A DNA stretch of 64,000 bases from Gordonia humi (GTDB taxonomy: Bacteria > Actinomycetota > Actinomycetes > Mycobacteriales > Mycobacteriaceae), in assembly GCF_014197435.1 (NCBI RefSeq), contig NZ_JACIFP010000001.1:3906001-3970000 (forward strand), written 5' to 3'. Below are positions 25,665 through 34,041 of this stretch, one piece after another. The position numbers and the translations under genes are program-made. Position 1 is the first letter of the stretch, and every line of letters begins with the position of its first letter. The notes under the pieces were generated by a model. That model did no database searches. It saw only the letters and a program-made list of their open reading frames with translations, and was not told where the DNA came from.

Positions 25665-26620
25665 CCATCTCTGATAAGACCTCCCTCGCACCGCTCGACC
25701 GCGCCGCTCCCGTGGCCGCCTCGGCAGACGAGTTCACCACCCTCGACGCCCTCGAGTCCGAGTCGATCCACATCTTCCGCGAGGTCGCGGGCGAGTTCGA
25801 GCGTCCGGTGATCCTGTTCTCCGGCGGCAAGGACTCCACTCTGCTGCTGCACCTGGCGCTCAAGGCGTTCTGGCCGGCACCGCTCCCCTTCTCGCTGCTG
25901 CACGTGGACACCGGCCACAATCTGCCGGAGATCATCAAGTTCCGCGACGAGATCGTCGAGCGTCACAACCTGCGCCTGCACGTGGCGAAGGTCGAGGACT
26001 ACCTCGCCGACGGCCGCCTCACCGAACGTCCCGACGGCATCCGCAACCCGCTGCAGACCATCCCGCTGCTCGACGGCATCACCGAGAACCGTTTCGACGC
26101 GGTGTTCGGCGGCGCGCGCCGCGACGAGGAGCGCGCCCGCGCCAAGGAGCGGATCTTCTCGCTGCGCAACGCGTTCGGCCAGTGGGACCCGAAGCGTCAG
26201 CGTCCCGAGCTGTGGAACCTGTACAACGGTCGCCACGCCCCGGGCGAGCACGTACGCGTGTTCCCGCTCAGCAACTGGACCGAGCTGGACGTGTGGCGCT
26301 ACATCGCCCGCGAATCGGTGCTTCTGGCGCCCCTGTATTACGCGCACGAGCGCGAGGTCTACGAGCGTGACGGCATGTGGATGACGTCCGGCCCGTGGGG
26401 CGGACCCCGCGAGGGCGAGACCGTCGAGACCCGCATGGTGCGTTACCGCACCGTCGGCGACGGCTCCACCACCGGCGCGGTGCTGTCCGAGGCCGTCGAC
26501 AACGAAGCTGTTCTGGCCGAGGTCGCGGCGTCGCGCCTCACCGAACGCGGCGCCACTCGTGGTGACGACCGCGTCTCCGAGGCCGCCATGGAAGACCGCA
26601 AGCGTGAAGGATATTTCTGA
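25661..26620 (+). CDS. cysD: Sulfate adenylyltransferase subunit 2
   Basis: A 319-residue ATP sulfurylase catalytic subunit, forming APS from ATP and sulfate together with CysN. The PP-loop is ILFSGGKDSTLLLHLA (about residues 47-62). Other family blocks are FGGARRDEERARAKERIFS and NWTELDVWRYI. It overlaps cysH (ATGA) and cysN (TGATG), so the three should be made in step. Confidence 0.97.
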   Translation: MTISDKTSLAPLDRAAPVAASADEFTTLDALESESIHIFREVAGEFERPVILFSGGKDSTLLLHLALKAFWPAPLPFSLLHVDTGHNLPEIIKFRDEIVERHNLRLHVAKVEDYLADGRLTERPDGIRNPLQTIPLLDGITENRFDAVFGGARRDEERARAKERIFSLRNAFGQWDPKRQRPELWNLYNGRHAPGEHVRVFPLSNWTELDVWRYIARESVLLAPLYYAHEREVYERDGMWMTSGPWGGPREGETVETRMVRYRTVGDGSTTGAVLSEAVDNEAVLAEVAASRLTERGATRGDDRVSEAAMEDRKREGYF

Positions 26621-27945
26621 TGACTGCATCGAATGCGGGGCTCGCCCCGGCCGCCCCCGACCTGCTCCGCATCGCCACGGCGGGCAGCGTCGACGACGGC
26701 AAGTCGACTCTCGTCGGCCGCCTGCTGTTCGACACCAAGTCGGTGCTCGCCGATCAGATCGACGCCGTCACCAAGGCCTCGGTCGACCGCGGCATGGACA
26801 CGCCGGACCTCTCGCTGCTGGTGGACGGTCTGCGCGCCGAGCGTGAGCAGGGCATCACGATCGACGTGGCCTACCGCTACTTCGCGACGCCGAACCGCTC
26901 GTTCGTTCTGGCCGACACACCGGGCCACGTCCAGTACACCCGCAACACGGTGTCGGGCGCGTCCACCGCGCAACTGGTGATCCTGCTGGTCGACGCGCGG
27001 ACCGGCGTCGTCGCACAGACTCGCCGCCACGCCGCGGTCATGGCCCTGCTGGGCGTTCCGCGCCTGGTGTTGGCGGTCAACAAGATCGACCTCGTCGACG
27101 ATGCCGCCGAGGTGTTCGCGCAGATCTCGGCCGAGTTCAATCAGGTCACCGCGGCCCTCGGCTACCGACCCGAGCAGGTCCAGGAGATCCCGGTCTCCGC
27201 CCTGCACGGCGACAATGTCGCGATCAGGTCGGAGAACACTCCGTACTACGACGGCCCGACCCTGATCGAGCACCTGGAGACGGTCCCGAACACGATCGAC
27301 CGCACCCCGGTCGGTCTACGGTTCCCGGTCCAGTACGTGATCCGTCCGCGCACCCCCGAGTACCTCGACTACCGCGGATACGCCGGTCTGATCGCCGCCG
27401 GGCGCGTCTCGGTGGGCGACGAGATCGTCGTGCAGCCGTCGGGCATCCGGTCGCGGATCGCGAAGATCGACACCGCCGACGGCGAACTGCAGACCGCGCA
27501 CACCGGCCGCAGCGTCACGCTGCTGCTGACCGACGACGTCGACGTCTCGCGGGGCGATCTGATCGCGTCGGTCGCCGATGCACCCGAGCCTGCTCAAGAG
27601 TTCTCCGCGACGGTGTGCTGGCTGGCCGAGAAGGCACTGCGTCCCGGTGCGCGACTGCTCCTCAAGCACGGTACGAAGACCACGCAGGTCATCATCTCCT
27701 CATTGGACGCCCTGTTCGACGAGCAGAACCTCGCGGTGTCGGATGCTCCGGAGTCGGTCGAGCTCAATCAGATCGGCCGCATCTCGATGATGACGGCCGA
27801 GCCGATCGCCGCCGACGACTACCAGACCGACCGCGAGTCGGGCAGCTTCCTGATCATCGATCCGCAGGGCGGCAACACTCTCGGCGCCGGACTGATCGGT
27901 GACGCCCTCGCACCGCTGCACCTGTCCGAGGCCGTCGCGGTCTGA
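26620..27945 (+). CDS. cysN: Sulfate adenylyltransferase subunit 1 (GTPase), without fused APS kinase
   Basis: A 441-residue EF-Tu-like GTPase subunit of ATP sulfurylase. G1 is AGSVDDGKST, G3 is DTPGHVQY, G4 is NKID. Domains 2 and 3 follow, and the protein ends there. The APS kinase (CysC) domain found in mycobacterial CysNC is absent, which fits the downstream use of APS directly by the iron-sulfur CysH. Confidence 0.96.
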   Translation: MTASNAGLAPAAPDLLRIATAGSVDDGKSTLVGRLLFDTKSVLADQIDAVTKASVDRGMDTPDLSLLVDGLRAEREQGITIDVAYRYFATPNRSFVLADTPGHVQYTRNTVSGASTAQLVILLVDARTGVVAQTRRHAAVMALLGVPRLVLAVNKIDLVDDAAEVFAQISAEFNQVTAALGYRPEQVQEIPVSALHGDNVAIRSENTPYYDGPTLIEHLETVPNTIDRTPVGLRFPVQYVIRPRTPEYLDYRGYAGLIAAGRVSVGDEIVVQPSGIRSRIAKIDTADGELQTAHTGRSVTLLLTDDVDVSRGDLIASVADAPEPAQEFSATVCWLAEKALRPGARLLLKHGTKTTQVIISSLDALFDEQNLAVSDAPESVELNQIGRISMMTAEPIAADDYQTDRESGSFLIIDPQGGNTLGAGLIGDALAPLHLSEAVAV

Positions 27946-28766
27946 TGAGTTCTGCCCGCTGGTCGAGTGACGACGCTGCGAGCGTGCGAACAGCGACCGC
28001 GCGTCGGGAACGCTGCACGGCCGACGGGGGCGAGCACATGGCGGCGGCGAGCACTCTCGTACTCGCCGCGCACGGCAGCCGAGACCCGCGTTTCGACGCC
28101 ACCGCTCGCCGGGTGGCCGACGCCGTCCGCGTCGCGCTGCCCGGTGTGCGGATCGAACTCGCCTACCTCGATCTGAACGAGCCGTTGATCGGTGACGTGC
28201 TCGCCCGTCTGACCGGCGACGCCGTCGTGGTTCCGCTGCTGTTCGGCAATGGTTTCCACGGCAAGATCGACCTGCCGGGGATGCTGGCCGCCGCCCGCTC
28301 GACGAATCCGTCACTGTCGGTCCACCAGACCGACGTGGTCGGTGTCGCCTCGCCCGTGCCCGCCCTGGTCGACCGTCTCGCCGAGGCCGGTCTGTCCGGC
28401 GACGACGGTGTCCTGATGATCGCCGTCGGCTCGTCCGATCCGTCGTCGGACGCCTCGATCGCCGCGCGCGCCGACGAACTGTCCGCGACGCTGGGGCGCC
28501 CCGTGGAACTGGTGTTCGCGACACGCATCGGGTGTGACGGCGCCGTCGTGCGCCAGGCCGTCGACCGGCTGCTGGCCCGCGGATGCTCCCGCGTGGCCCT
28601 CAGCCCGTTGTTCCTCTCCGCGGGGCTCCTGACCGAGCGCGTCGAGCGCGTGCTCGACTCCCTCGCCGCCCCGGCGATCGTCGCGGGCCCGGTGGGTGCG
28701 CATCGGGCGCTGATCGCCTCGATCCTGGCGCGGTACTCCCGCCACGACGCCGTCGTACCGGCTTGA
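27945..28766 (+). CDS. Sirohydrochlorin chelatase (CbiX/SirB-like)
   Basis: Inserts iron (for siroheme) or cobalt into sirohydrochlorin. It has two CbiX-like halves: the first with LVLAAHGSRDPRF and LFGNGFHGKIDLP, the second with LMIAVGSSDPSSD and ALSPLFLSAGLL. The position right after cysN and in the sulfite-reductase operon suggests siroheme supply for that enzyme. The ATG at 27945 overlaps the cysN stop, but residues 1-31 look non-conserved; the internal ATG at 28038 (MAAASTLVLAAHG) is a good alternative start. Confidence 0.82.
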   Translation: MSSARWSSDDAASVRTATARRERCTADGGEHMAAASTLVLAAHGSRDPRFDATARRVADAVRVALPGVRIELAYLDLNEPLIGDVLARLTGDAVVVPLLFGNGFHGKIDLPGMLAAARSTNPSLSVHQTDVVGVASPVPALVDRLAEAGLSGDDGVLMIAVGSSDPSSDASIAARADELSATLGRPVELVFATRIGCDGAVVRQAVDRLLARGCSRVALSPLFLSAGLLTERVERVLDSLAAPAIVAGPVGAHRALIASILARYSRHDAVVPA

Positions 28767-28807
28767 CCGGTGGTTCCGATGTCGGGTGTGGACATCGGAA
28801 CCACCGG
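28767..28807. terminator. Terminator hairpin between convergent chelatase and esterase genes
   Basis: Perfect 17-bp stem, arms CCGGTGGTTCCGATGTC and GACATCGGAACCACCGG, with a 7-base loop. It begins at the end of the chelatase gene and ends 13 bases before the stop of the convergent esterase, so it can serve both. Confidence 0.8.
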
Positions 28808-28819
28808 CCCAGGCGTGCC

Positions 28820-29743
28820 TCAGTCCTGTTCGAAGACCCCGTCCAGATACTCGCCGATGTCGTCGACGGCCGTCCTGCCGAGGCCGGTGGCTCCCGCGAG
28901 GTTCGCGACGAAACCGTGCACCTGACCGTCGTACCGGCGGGCCTGGACGTCGACGCCCGCATCCGCGAGACGCTGGGCGTACACCTCGCCCTGATCGCGC
29001 AGCGGGTCGTACTCCGCGGTGACGACGAATGCCGGTGCGACACCGGCCAGATCGTCGACGAGCATCGGCGACGCCCGCCAGTCGGACGGATCGGAGGGAT
29101 AGTTCTTTCCGAACCAGCGCAGCAGATCCTTGGTCAGGAACTTGCCCTCGCCGTTCTCCTTGAGCGACGGATACGGTCGGGAGATGTCGGTGGCCGGATA
29201 GATCAAGACCTGCGCGGCCAGGCCCGGACCGTTGTCACGGGCGTCGATCGCGACGCACGCCGACAGGTTGCCGCCCGCGCTGTCGCCGCCGACCGCGATG
29301 CGCGACGGGTCGCCGTTCAGTTCGGCGGCGTGTTCGCCCACCCAGCGGGTGACGGCGATCGCGTCGTCGGTGGCGGCCGGGAACAGGTTCTCCGGGCCCT
29401 TGCGGTAGTCCACGGAGACGACGACCGCACCGATCTGGTCGCACCACACCGAGCACGGACCGTGCACCGATTCCGGAGAGCCGACGACGAACCCGCCGCC
29501 GGGGAAGTACACGAACACCGGGAACGGACCGTCTCCGGTCGGCGTGTACACCCGCACCGCGATGTCGCCCGCGGGCCCGGGAATCGTCCGTTCGGCGACG
29601 TCCGCGACCTCCACCGGAGCGATCCCCGAACGCGTGCTCATCCGGTCGAACGCGATACGGGCGTCCTCCACCGACATCTCGTGCATCGGACGGCCTTTCG
29701 CGATCGCATCGAGGAAGGCCTGGGTGGTCGGGTCGATCGGCAT
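28820..29743 (-). CDS. HSL-family (hormone-sensitive-lipase-like) esterase
   Basis: A 307-residue serine esterase. The oxyanion-hole segment is YFPGGGFVVG (HGGG-like, with Pro in place of His), the nucleophile elbow is GDSAGGN, the acid lies in TAEYDPLRD and the His in VHGFV near the C-terminus. The start at MPIDPTTQAFLDAI has GAAGGGG upstream. The gene interrupts the two sulfur clusters and has no evident link to them. Likely acts on short-chain esters; substrate unknown. Confidence 0.85.
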   Translation of the reverse strand: MPIDPTTQAFLDAIAKGRPMHEMSVEDARIAFDRMSTRSGIAPVEVADVAERTIPGPAGDIAVRVYTPTGDGPFPVFVYFPGGGFVVGSPESVHGPCSVWCDQIGAVVVSVDYRKGPENLFPAATDDAIAVTRWVGEHAAELNGDPSRIAVGGDSAGGNLSACVAIDARDNGPGLAAQVLIYPATDISRPYPSLKENGEGKFLTKDLLRWFGKNYPSDPSDWRASPMLVDDLAGVAPAFVVTAEYDPLRDQGEVYAQRLADAGVDVQARRYDGQVHGFVANLAGATGLGRTAVDDIGEYLDGVFEQD

Positions 29744-29842
29744 ACGGTGTCCCCTTCGGGTGGGTCGGTTCGAGTCCGCTCCCAGTCTGCCGCATCTCCG
29801 ACGCCCGCCGGACACCACCGGCCCGACGTCGGAATCGACGGC

Positions 29843-30832
29843 TCAGTCCAACTGCGGCACCTTGGTCGCCCGCGCGTAGATCGACTCCCCCACTACGAGT
29901 CCGAGAGCGTTCTGGTCGCCACGAGTGATCTGGGCGAGGAACTCCTCCCCCGTCGCCGCGGCCTTCAACTCGACGCGGATCTCGAAGCCGAGATTCACCA
30001 CGCGGAGCACCTGCGCCTTGACCACGCCGGTGTCGAGTGAGGAGTCCGGTCCCGGGAAGACCATCTCGGGAGTACGTCCCAGACGGATGTCGTGCGGCCG
30101 GACGAGTTCGCCGTTGAGTTTGGACACCGAGCCGAGGAACGATGCGACGAACACGTTGTCCGGGTGGTCGTACAACTCGTCGGGTGTGCCGATCTGCTCG
30201 ATGCGCCCCTTGTTGAGCACGGCGATCCGGTCGGAGACGTCCAACGCCTCCTGCTGGTCATGAGTCACCAGGACCGTCGTCACGTGCACGGTGTCGTGCA
30301 GGTTCCGCAGCCATTTACGAAGGTCCTCACGCACTTTCGCGTCGAGGGCGCCGAACGGTTCGTCGAGCAGCAGCACCTGCGGATCGACGGCGAGAGCCCG
30401 CGCCAACGCCATCCGCTGACGCTGGCCTCCCGAGAGCTGCGCCGGATACCGCTTCTGGAAGACGGTCAGACCGACGATGTCGAGCAGCTCGTCGACCTTG
30501 GCCTTGATCTCGTTCTTCGGCCTCTTCCGGATCTTCATGCCGAAGGCGATGTTGTCGCGGACGGTCAGGTGTTTGAACGCCGCGTAGTGCTGGAACACGA
30601 AACCGATGTCCCGCTGCTGAGGCGACGCCTTCGACACGTCCCGGCCGTTGATCTTGACCGTGCCCGAGTCGAGCGTGTCCAGACCGGCGATCGACCGCAG
30701 GAGGGTCGACTTGCCGGAGCCGGACGGACCGAGCAGCGATGTCAGCGAGCCCTCCGGAATGTCGATGGACACGTCGTCGAGGGCAGCGAACTCGCCGTAG
30801 CGCTTGTTGGCGCCGATCACCGAGATGGACAT
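29843..30832 (-). CDS. cysA: Sulfate ABC transporter ATP-binding protein
   Basis: A 329-residue importer ATPase. Walker A is GPSGSGKST, signature LSGGQRQRMALARAL, Walker B VLLLDEPFGALD, H-loop VTHDQ. A C-terminal TOBE-like regulatory domain carries the VRPHDIRLGR segment seen in CysA. The ATG lies next to the cysW stop. The gene order subI-cysT-cysW-cysA matches Rv2400c-Rv2397c. Confidence 0.95.
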   Translation of the reverse strand: MSISVIGANKRYGEFAALDDVSIDIPEGSLTSLLGPSGSGKSTLLRSIAGLDTLDSGTVKINGRDVSKASPQQRDIGFVFQHYAAFKHLTVRDNIAFGMKIRKRPKNEIKAKVDELLDIVGLTVFQKRYPAQLSGGQRQRMALARALAVDPQVLLLDEPFGALDAKVREDLRKWLRNLHDTVHVTTVLVTHDQQEALDVSDRIAVLNKGRIEQIGTPDELYDHPDNVFVASFLGSVSKLNGELVRPHDIRLGRTPEMVFPGPDSSLDTGVVKAQVLRVVNLGFEIRVELKAAATGEEFLAQITRGDQNALGLVVGESIYARATKVPQLD

Positions 30833-30833
30833 G

Positions 30834-31682
30834 TCAGTTCTTCTCCTCTTCGACGATCGACGCACTCGCGTCGGCCACCCGTCCTTGAACGCGTCGTTCG
30901 ATGATGGTCATGGCGACGAGCACGACGACCGCCACCAGCATGAGCAGAGTCGCGGCGGCGTACGCGCCGAACTCGTTGTAGTCGTCGGTGTACCGCGAGG
31001 ACACCAGCAGGGTCAGGGTCTGGGAGACGCCGGGGAAGTTCGACGACACCATGGTCACGGCGCCGTACTCGCCGAGGGCGCGAGCGACGGTCAACACCAC
31101 GCCGTACGTCAGGCCCCAGCGGATCGCCGGCAGTGTGACCCGCCAGAACGTCTGCCATCCGGTGGCACCGAGGGTGGCCGCGGCCTCCTCCTGTTCGGTG
31201 CCGATCTCCCGCAGCACCGGCTCCACCTCGCGGACCACGAACGGCAGGGTCACGAAGATCGTCGCCAGGACCATGCCCGGCAGACCGAAGATCACGCGGA
31301 AGCCGAGCGATTCGATCCCGCCGAACCACCCGTCGACACCCCATAGAGCGATCAGCGCGACGCCGACGACCACCGGCGACACCGCGAACGGCAGATCGAC
31401 GACGGCCTGCAGGAGGCCCTTGCCCCGGAACCGCCCTCGGGCCAGGGCGAGTGCGGTGACGATCCCGAAGATCACGTTGATCGGGACCACGATCACCACG
31501 ATCAGCAGCGTCAACTGCAGTGCGGAGATCGCCGCGGGTGTGGTGATCCACTCCCAGAACTGGCCCAAGCCGTGCTCGAACGACCGCCAGAAGATCAGCG
31601 CGACCGGCACGATGAGCAGGACGAACAGGTAGATGAGCGCGATTGCGCGCAGGCCCAGTCGGGTCCGTTTCGACACGATCAT
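30834..31682 (-). CDS. cysW: Sulfate ABC transporter permease
   Basis: A 282-residue inner-membrane subunit with about six transmembrane helices and the BPD-transport EAA loop near EEAAATLGATGWQTFWRVTLPAI. Sulfate/molybdate-type permease features include GRFRGKGLLQAVVDLPFAVSP. The ATG overlaps the cysT stop (ATGA). Confidence 0.95.
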   Translation of the reverse strand: MIVSKRTRLGLRAIALIYLFVLLIVPVALIFWRSFEHGLGQFWEWITTPAAISALQLTLLIVVIVVPINVIFGIVTALALARGRFRGKGLLQAVVDLPFAVSPVVVGVALIALWGVDGWFGGIESLGFRVIFGLPGMVLATIFVTLPFVVREVEPVLREIGTEQEEAAATLGATGWQTFWRVTLPAIRWGLTYGVVLTVARALGEYGAVTMVSSNFPGVSQTLTLLVSSRYTDDYNEFGAYAAATLLMLVAVVVLVAMTIIERRVQGRVADASASIVEEEKN

Positions 31683-32515
31683 TCCGAGCCCTCCCGACGG
31701 GTCTGGATGCGTGAGACGATGCGCAGGGCGAGCAGGGCGACGAAGGCGATGACCAGCAGCGCCACTGAGATGGCGGCCGCGTTCACCGGCTGGTCGACCT
31801 CGATCTCCTGCTGGATGTACTGCGAGGCGACCTGCGTCTTGCCGGGGATGTTGCCGCCGATGAGGACCACGGAGCCGAACTCGCCGATCGCCCGGGTGAA
31901 CGCCAGTCCGGCACCGGTGAGGATCGACGGCAGGAGTGCGGGAAGCACGATCTTGGTGAAGATGATCCGGTTGTCGGCGCCGAGGACCGCGGCCGCCTCC
32001 TCCACGCTCTGATCGAGTTCCATCAGCACCGGCTGCACCTGGCGGACGACGAACGGCAGGGTGACGAACGTCAAGGCGATGACGAGTGCTGGCTGCGTCG
32101 CCGAGAGGTGGAGGTCGATGGGGCTGTTCGGCCCGTACAGGGACAGCAGCACGAGGCTGGCGACGATCGTCGGCAACGCGAACGGCAGGTCGATGATCGC
32201 GTTCACGAAACCCTTGCCGGGGAAGTCGTCCCGCACCAGGACCCATGCGATGATCGTGCCGAAGACCACGTTGATGAGCGCGACGACGACGGACACGACG
32301 ATCGTGATGCCCAGGGTCTGCAGGGCGGGCTTGGCGACGATCGCGTCCCAGAAGCCCGCGGGACCGTCGTCGAACGACTGGGCGACGATCGCCGCCAGCG
32401 GAAGCAGGACGATCAGGCTCAACCACAGTCCGGCGACGCCCACCGTCAGACCGGTGCTCGACCGCCTGACTCTACTGCTCACCACCGGATCATCGGTGGA
32501 CTCTGCGATGCTCAA
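31679..32515 (-). CDS. cysT: Sulfate ABC transporter permease
   Basis: A 278-residue inner-membrane partner of CysW. About six helices; EAA loop EEAAAVLGADNRIIFTKIVLPAL. It has the family segment FPGKGFVNAIIDLPFALPT. The start is a TTG at 32515, overlapping the subI stop (TTGA) and preceded by AGGAG; no ATG or GTG lies in a better position. Confidence 0.94.
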   Translation of the reverse strand: MSIAESTDDPVVSSRVRRSSTGLTVGVAGLWLSLIVLLPLAAIVAQSFDDGPAGFWDAIVAKPALQTLGITIVVSVVVALINVVFGTIIAWVLVRDDFPGKGFVNAIIDLPFALPTIVASLVLLSLYGPNSPIDLHLSATQPALVIALTFVTLPFVVRQVQPVLMELDQSVEEAAAVLGADNRIIFTKIVLPALLPSILTGAGLAFTRAIGEFGSVVLIGGNIPGKTQVASQYIQQEIEVDQPVNAAAISVALLVIAFVALLALRIVSRIQTRREGSE

Positions 32516-33591
32516 CTTCCCGACTCCTCGTCGTAGATCGCGGTGATCGCACCGCTCTCGCCGAACAACTCCTTGTCGACGGTCTTCCACCCGCCGAGGT
32601 CCTCGATCGTGGTCAGCCGTCGGATGTCGCCCGGAAAGTCCGCGCGGGTCTCGGCCATCACGCCCGGATCGGTCGGGCGGAAACCAGCCGCCGCCCACAA
32701 CCGCTGAGCGGGCGGAGAGAACAGGTAGTCGACGAACGTCCGGGCCGCCGCACGATCGTCGCCCGTGTTGACGACGGCGACCGGATTGTCGATGCGGAAC
32801 GTGTCCGCGGGAACGATGTAGTCCACGCGCTGCGACTTGGGTGCCTCGCCGTTGCGTCGGGCCAGCATGATCGCCTCGTTCTCGTAGCTGATCAAGACGT
32901 CGCCCTGTCCCTGCTGGAACGTCGTGGTGGCCTCGCGACCCGACTTCGGCTGCACCTTGATGTGGTCGCGCACCAGCTCGCGGACGTAGTCCAGACCGGC
33001 CTGCGGGTTCTCACCGCCGTCGCTCGTCGCCGCGTACGGGGCCAGGAGGTTCCACTTGGCCGACCCAGAGCTTCCCGGGTTCGGCGAGACGACCTCCACG
33101 CCGGGCTTGAGCAGATCGGCCCACGTGTGGATGTTCTTCGGGTTCCCCTGACGCACGACGAGCGCTACGACCGATCCGAACGGCACCGACTTGTGCGGAT
33201 GCTGGTCTTCCCAGTCGTCGTCGACGACACCGGCCTTCACCAGGCGAGTCACATCGGGAGCGACGGAGAAGTTGACGACGTCGACCGGCATGCCGCGCGC
33301 CACTTTGCGCGACTGGTCGCCCGAGGCGCCGTACGACTGGGAGAACCCGATGTCGCGGCCTTCCGGCGTCTCCCGGAAGGCGGGGATGATCTTGTCGAAG
33401 CCGGGCTTCGGCGTCGCGTACGCGGCGAGGTTCACATGCCTGCTGCCCGACGAGATGTCGATGCCTCCGGGTTCGTCCGTCGAACCGCCTCCGCACGCGC
33501 TGACCGCCACGGCGAGGGCCGTGGCGACGGCGACGGCGCCGAAGATCCGGCGCGGACGCCGAGCGCGTCGATGGGTCTGTTCCGATTTCAC
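32512..33591 (-). CDS. subI: Sulfate-binding lipoprotein
   Basis: A 359-residue extracytoplasmic sulfate receptor. A basic N-terminus and hydrophobic stretch end in the lipobox VSACGGG, so the protein is membrane-anchored. The mature part matches the sulfate-binding family (FSQSYGASGDQSRKV; VVSPNPGSSGSAKWNLL; VALVVRQGNPKNIHTW). The GTG start lies six bases after a -10, so the message is probably leaderless. Confidence 0.95.
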   Translation of the reverse strand: MKSEQTHRRARRPRRIFGAVAVATALAVAVSACGGGSTDEPGGIDISSGSRHVNLAAYATPKPGFDKIIPAFRETPEGRDIGFSQSYGASGDQSRKVARGMPVDVVNFSVAPDVTRLVKAGVVDDDWEDQHPHKSVPFGSVVALVVRQGNPKNIHTWADLLKPGVEVVSPNPGSSGSAKWNLLAPYAATSDGGENPQAGLDYVRELVRDHIKVQPKSGREATTTFQQGQGDVLISYENEAIMLARRNGEAPKSQRVDYIVPADTFRIDNPVAVVNTGDDRAAARTFVDYLFSPPAQRLWAAAGFRPTDPGVMAETRADFPGDIRRLTTIEDLGGWKTVDKELFGESGAITAIYDEESGS

Positions 33592-33597
33592 TCGATG

Positions 33598-33627
33598 ACG
33601 CTAACAACGTTACGACCTGCTGCTCAA
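33598..33627 (-). promoter_or_regulatory. Promoter of the subI-cysT-cysW-cysA operon
   Basis: On the minus strand TTGAGC (33627-33622), an 18-base spacer and TAGCGT (33603-33598) precede the subI GTG by six bases. This implies a leaderless transcript. I found no leader peptide with the sulfur-operon motif here; the frame that crosses this region has no stop near its Cys codon. Confidence 0.5.
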
Positions 33628-33751
33628 CGCAGAACGCGATTGCGCTCACGGTGATTACAACTGTGGTGTTCACGTCCGACGGTCGAACGGCGGGTCGCAC
33701 CGCCGCTCCCTGTGGGTGGAGCCGACGAGCATGACCGACGAGAGCCTCGGC

Positions 33752-33829
33752 TCAGCGCAGGATGAGCCAGGCGATGAGGACGAGGATGAGCAGCGCGACG
33801 AGCGCAATGGTCACTTTGGAACGGAACAT
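33752..33829 (-). CDS. 25-residue single-span membrane protein
   Basis: A tiny frame, MFRSKVTIALVALL then a hydrophobic run ending AWLILR. One predicted membrane helix covers almost all of it, with basic residues at both ends. It begins two bases after the stop of the 66-residue membrane protein, which suggests coupled translation. It could be a regulatory or subunit-like micropeptide; the evidence is position and composition only. Confidence 0.5.
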   Translation of the reverse strand: MFRSKVTIALVALLILVLIAWLILR

Positions 33830-33831
33830 GC

Positions 33832-34032
33832 CTAAATACCCAATCCGTGATCGTCGCCGACGTCGCGTCGGGAGAACACTGAGAAGATCTTGCCGACGAG
33901 GCGGTTCACGACGACGGCGATCAACGTCGCGATCGGAATCGCGACGACGAGGAACACCACCAGTTGGGGGATGAAGGGCAGCCCGGTGAGCCATTCCTCC
34001 ACCGAGTCCCACCAGGACAGCAGTCCACGCAT
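33832..34032 (-). CDS. 66-residue membrane protein, Rv2401A-like
   Basis: Starts MRGLLSWWDSVEEWLTGLPF, followed by a strong hydrophobic span (about residues 20-44) and a basic, then acidic, cytoplasmic tail. The position next to subI and the N-terminal pattern recall the small membrane protein Rv2401A of M. tuberculosis. It starts 9 bases after the M3 peptidase stop, on the same strand. Function unknown. Confidence 0.75.
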   Translation of the reverse strand: MRGLLSWWDSVEEWLTGLPFIPQLVVFLVVAIPIATLIAVVVNRLVGKIFSVFSRRDVGDDHGLGI

Positions 34033-34041
34033 GAGTTCACC

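Noticed and set aside
33592..33700. A second cysteine leader peptide before subI (segment VSAIAFC)
   Set aside because: The frame does not stop after the Cys codon and lacks the RRHxDLxRV core; the resemblance is limited to a few residues.
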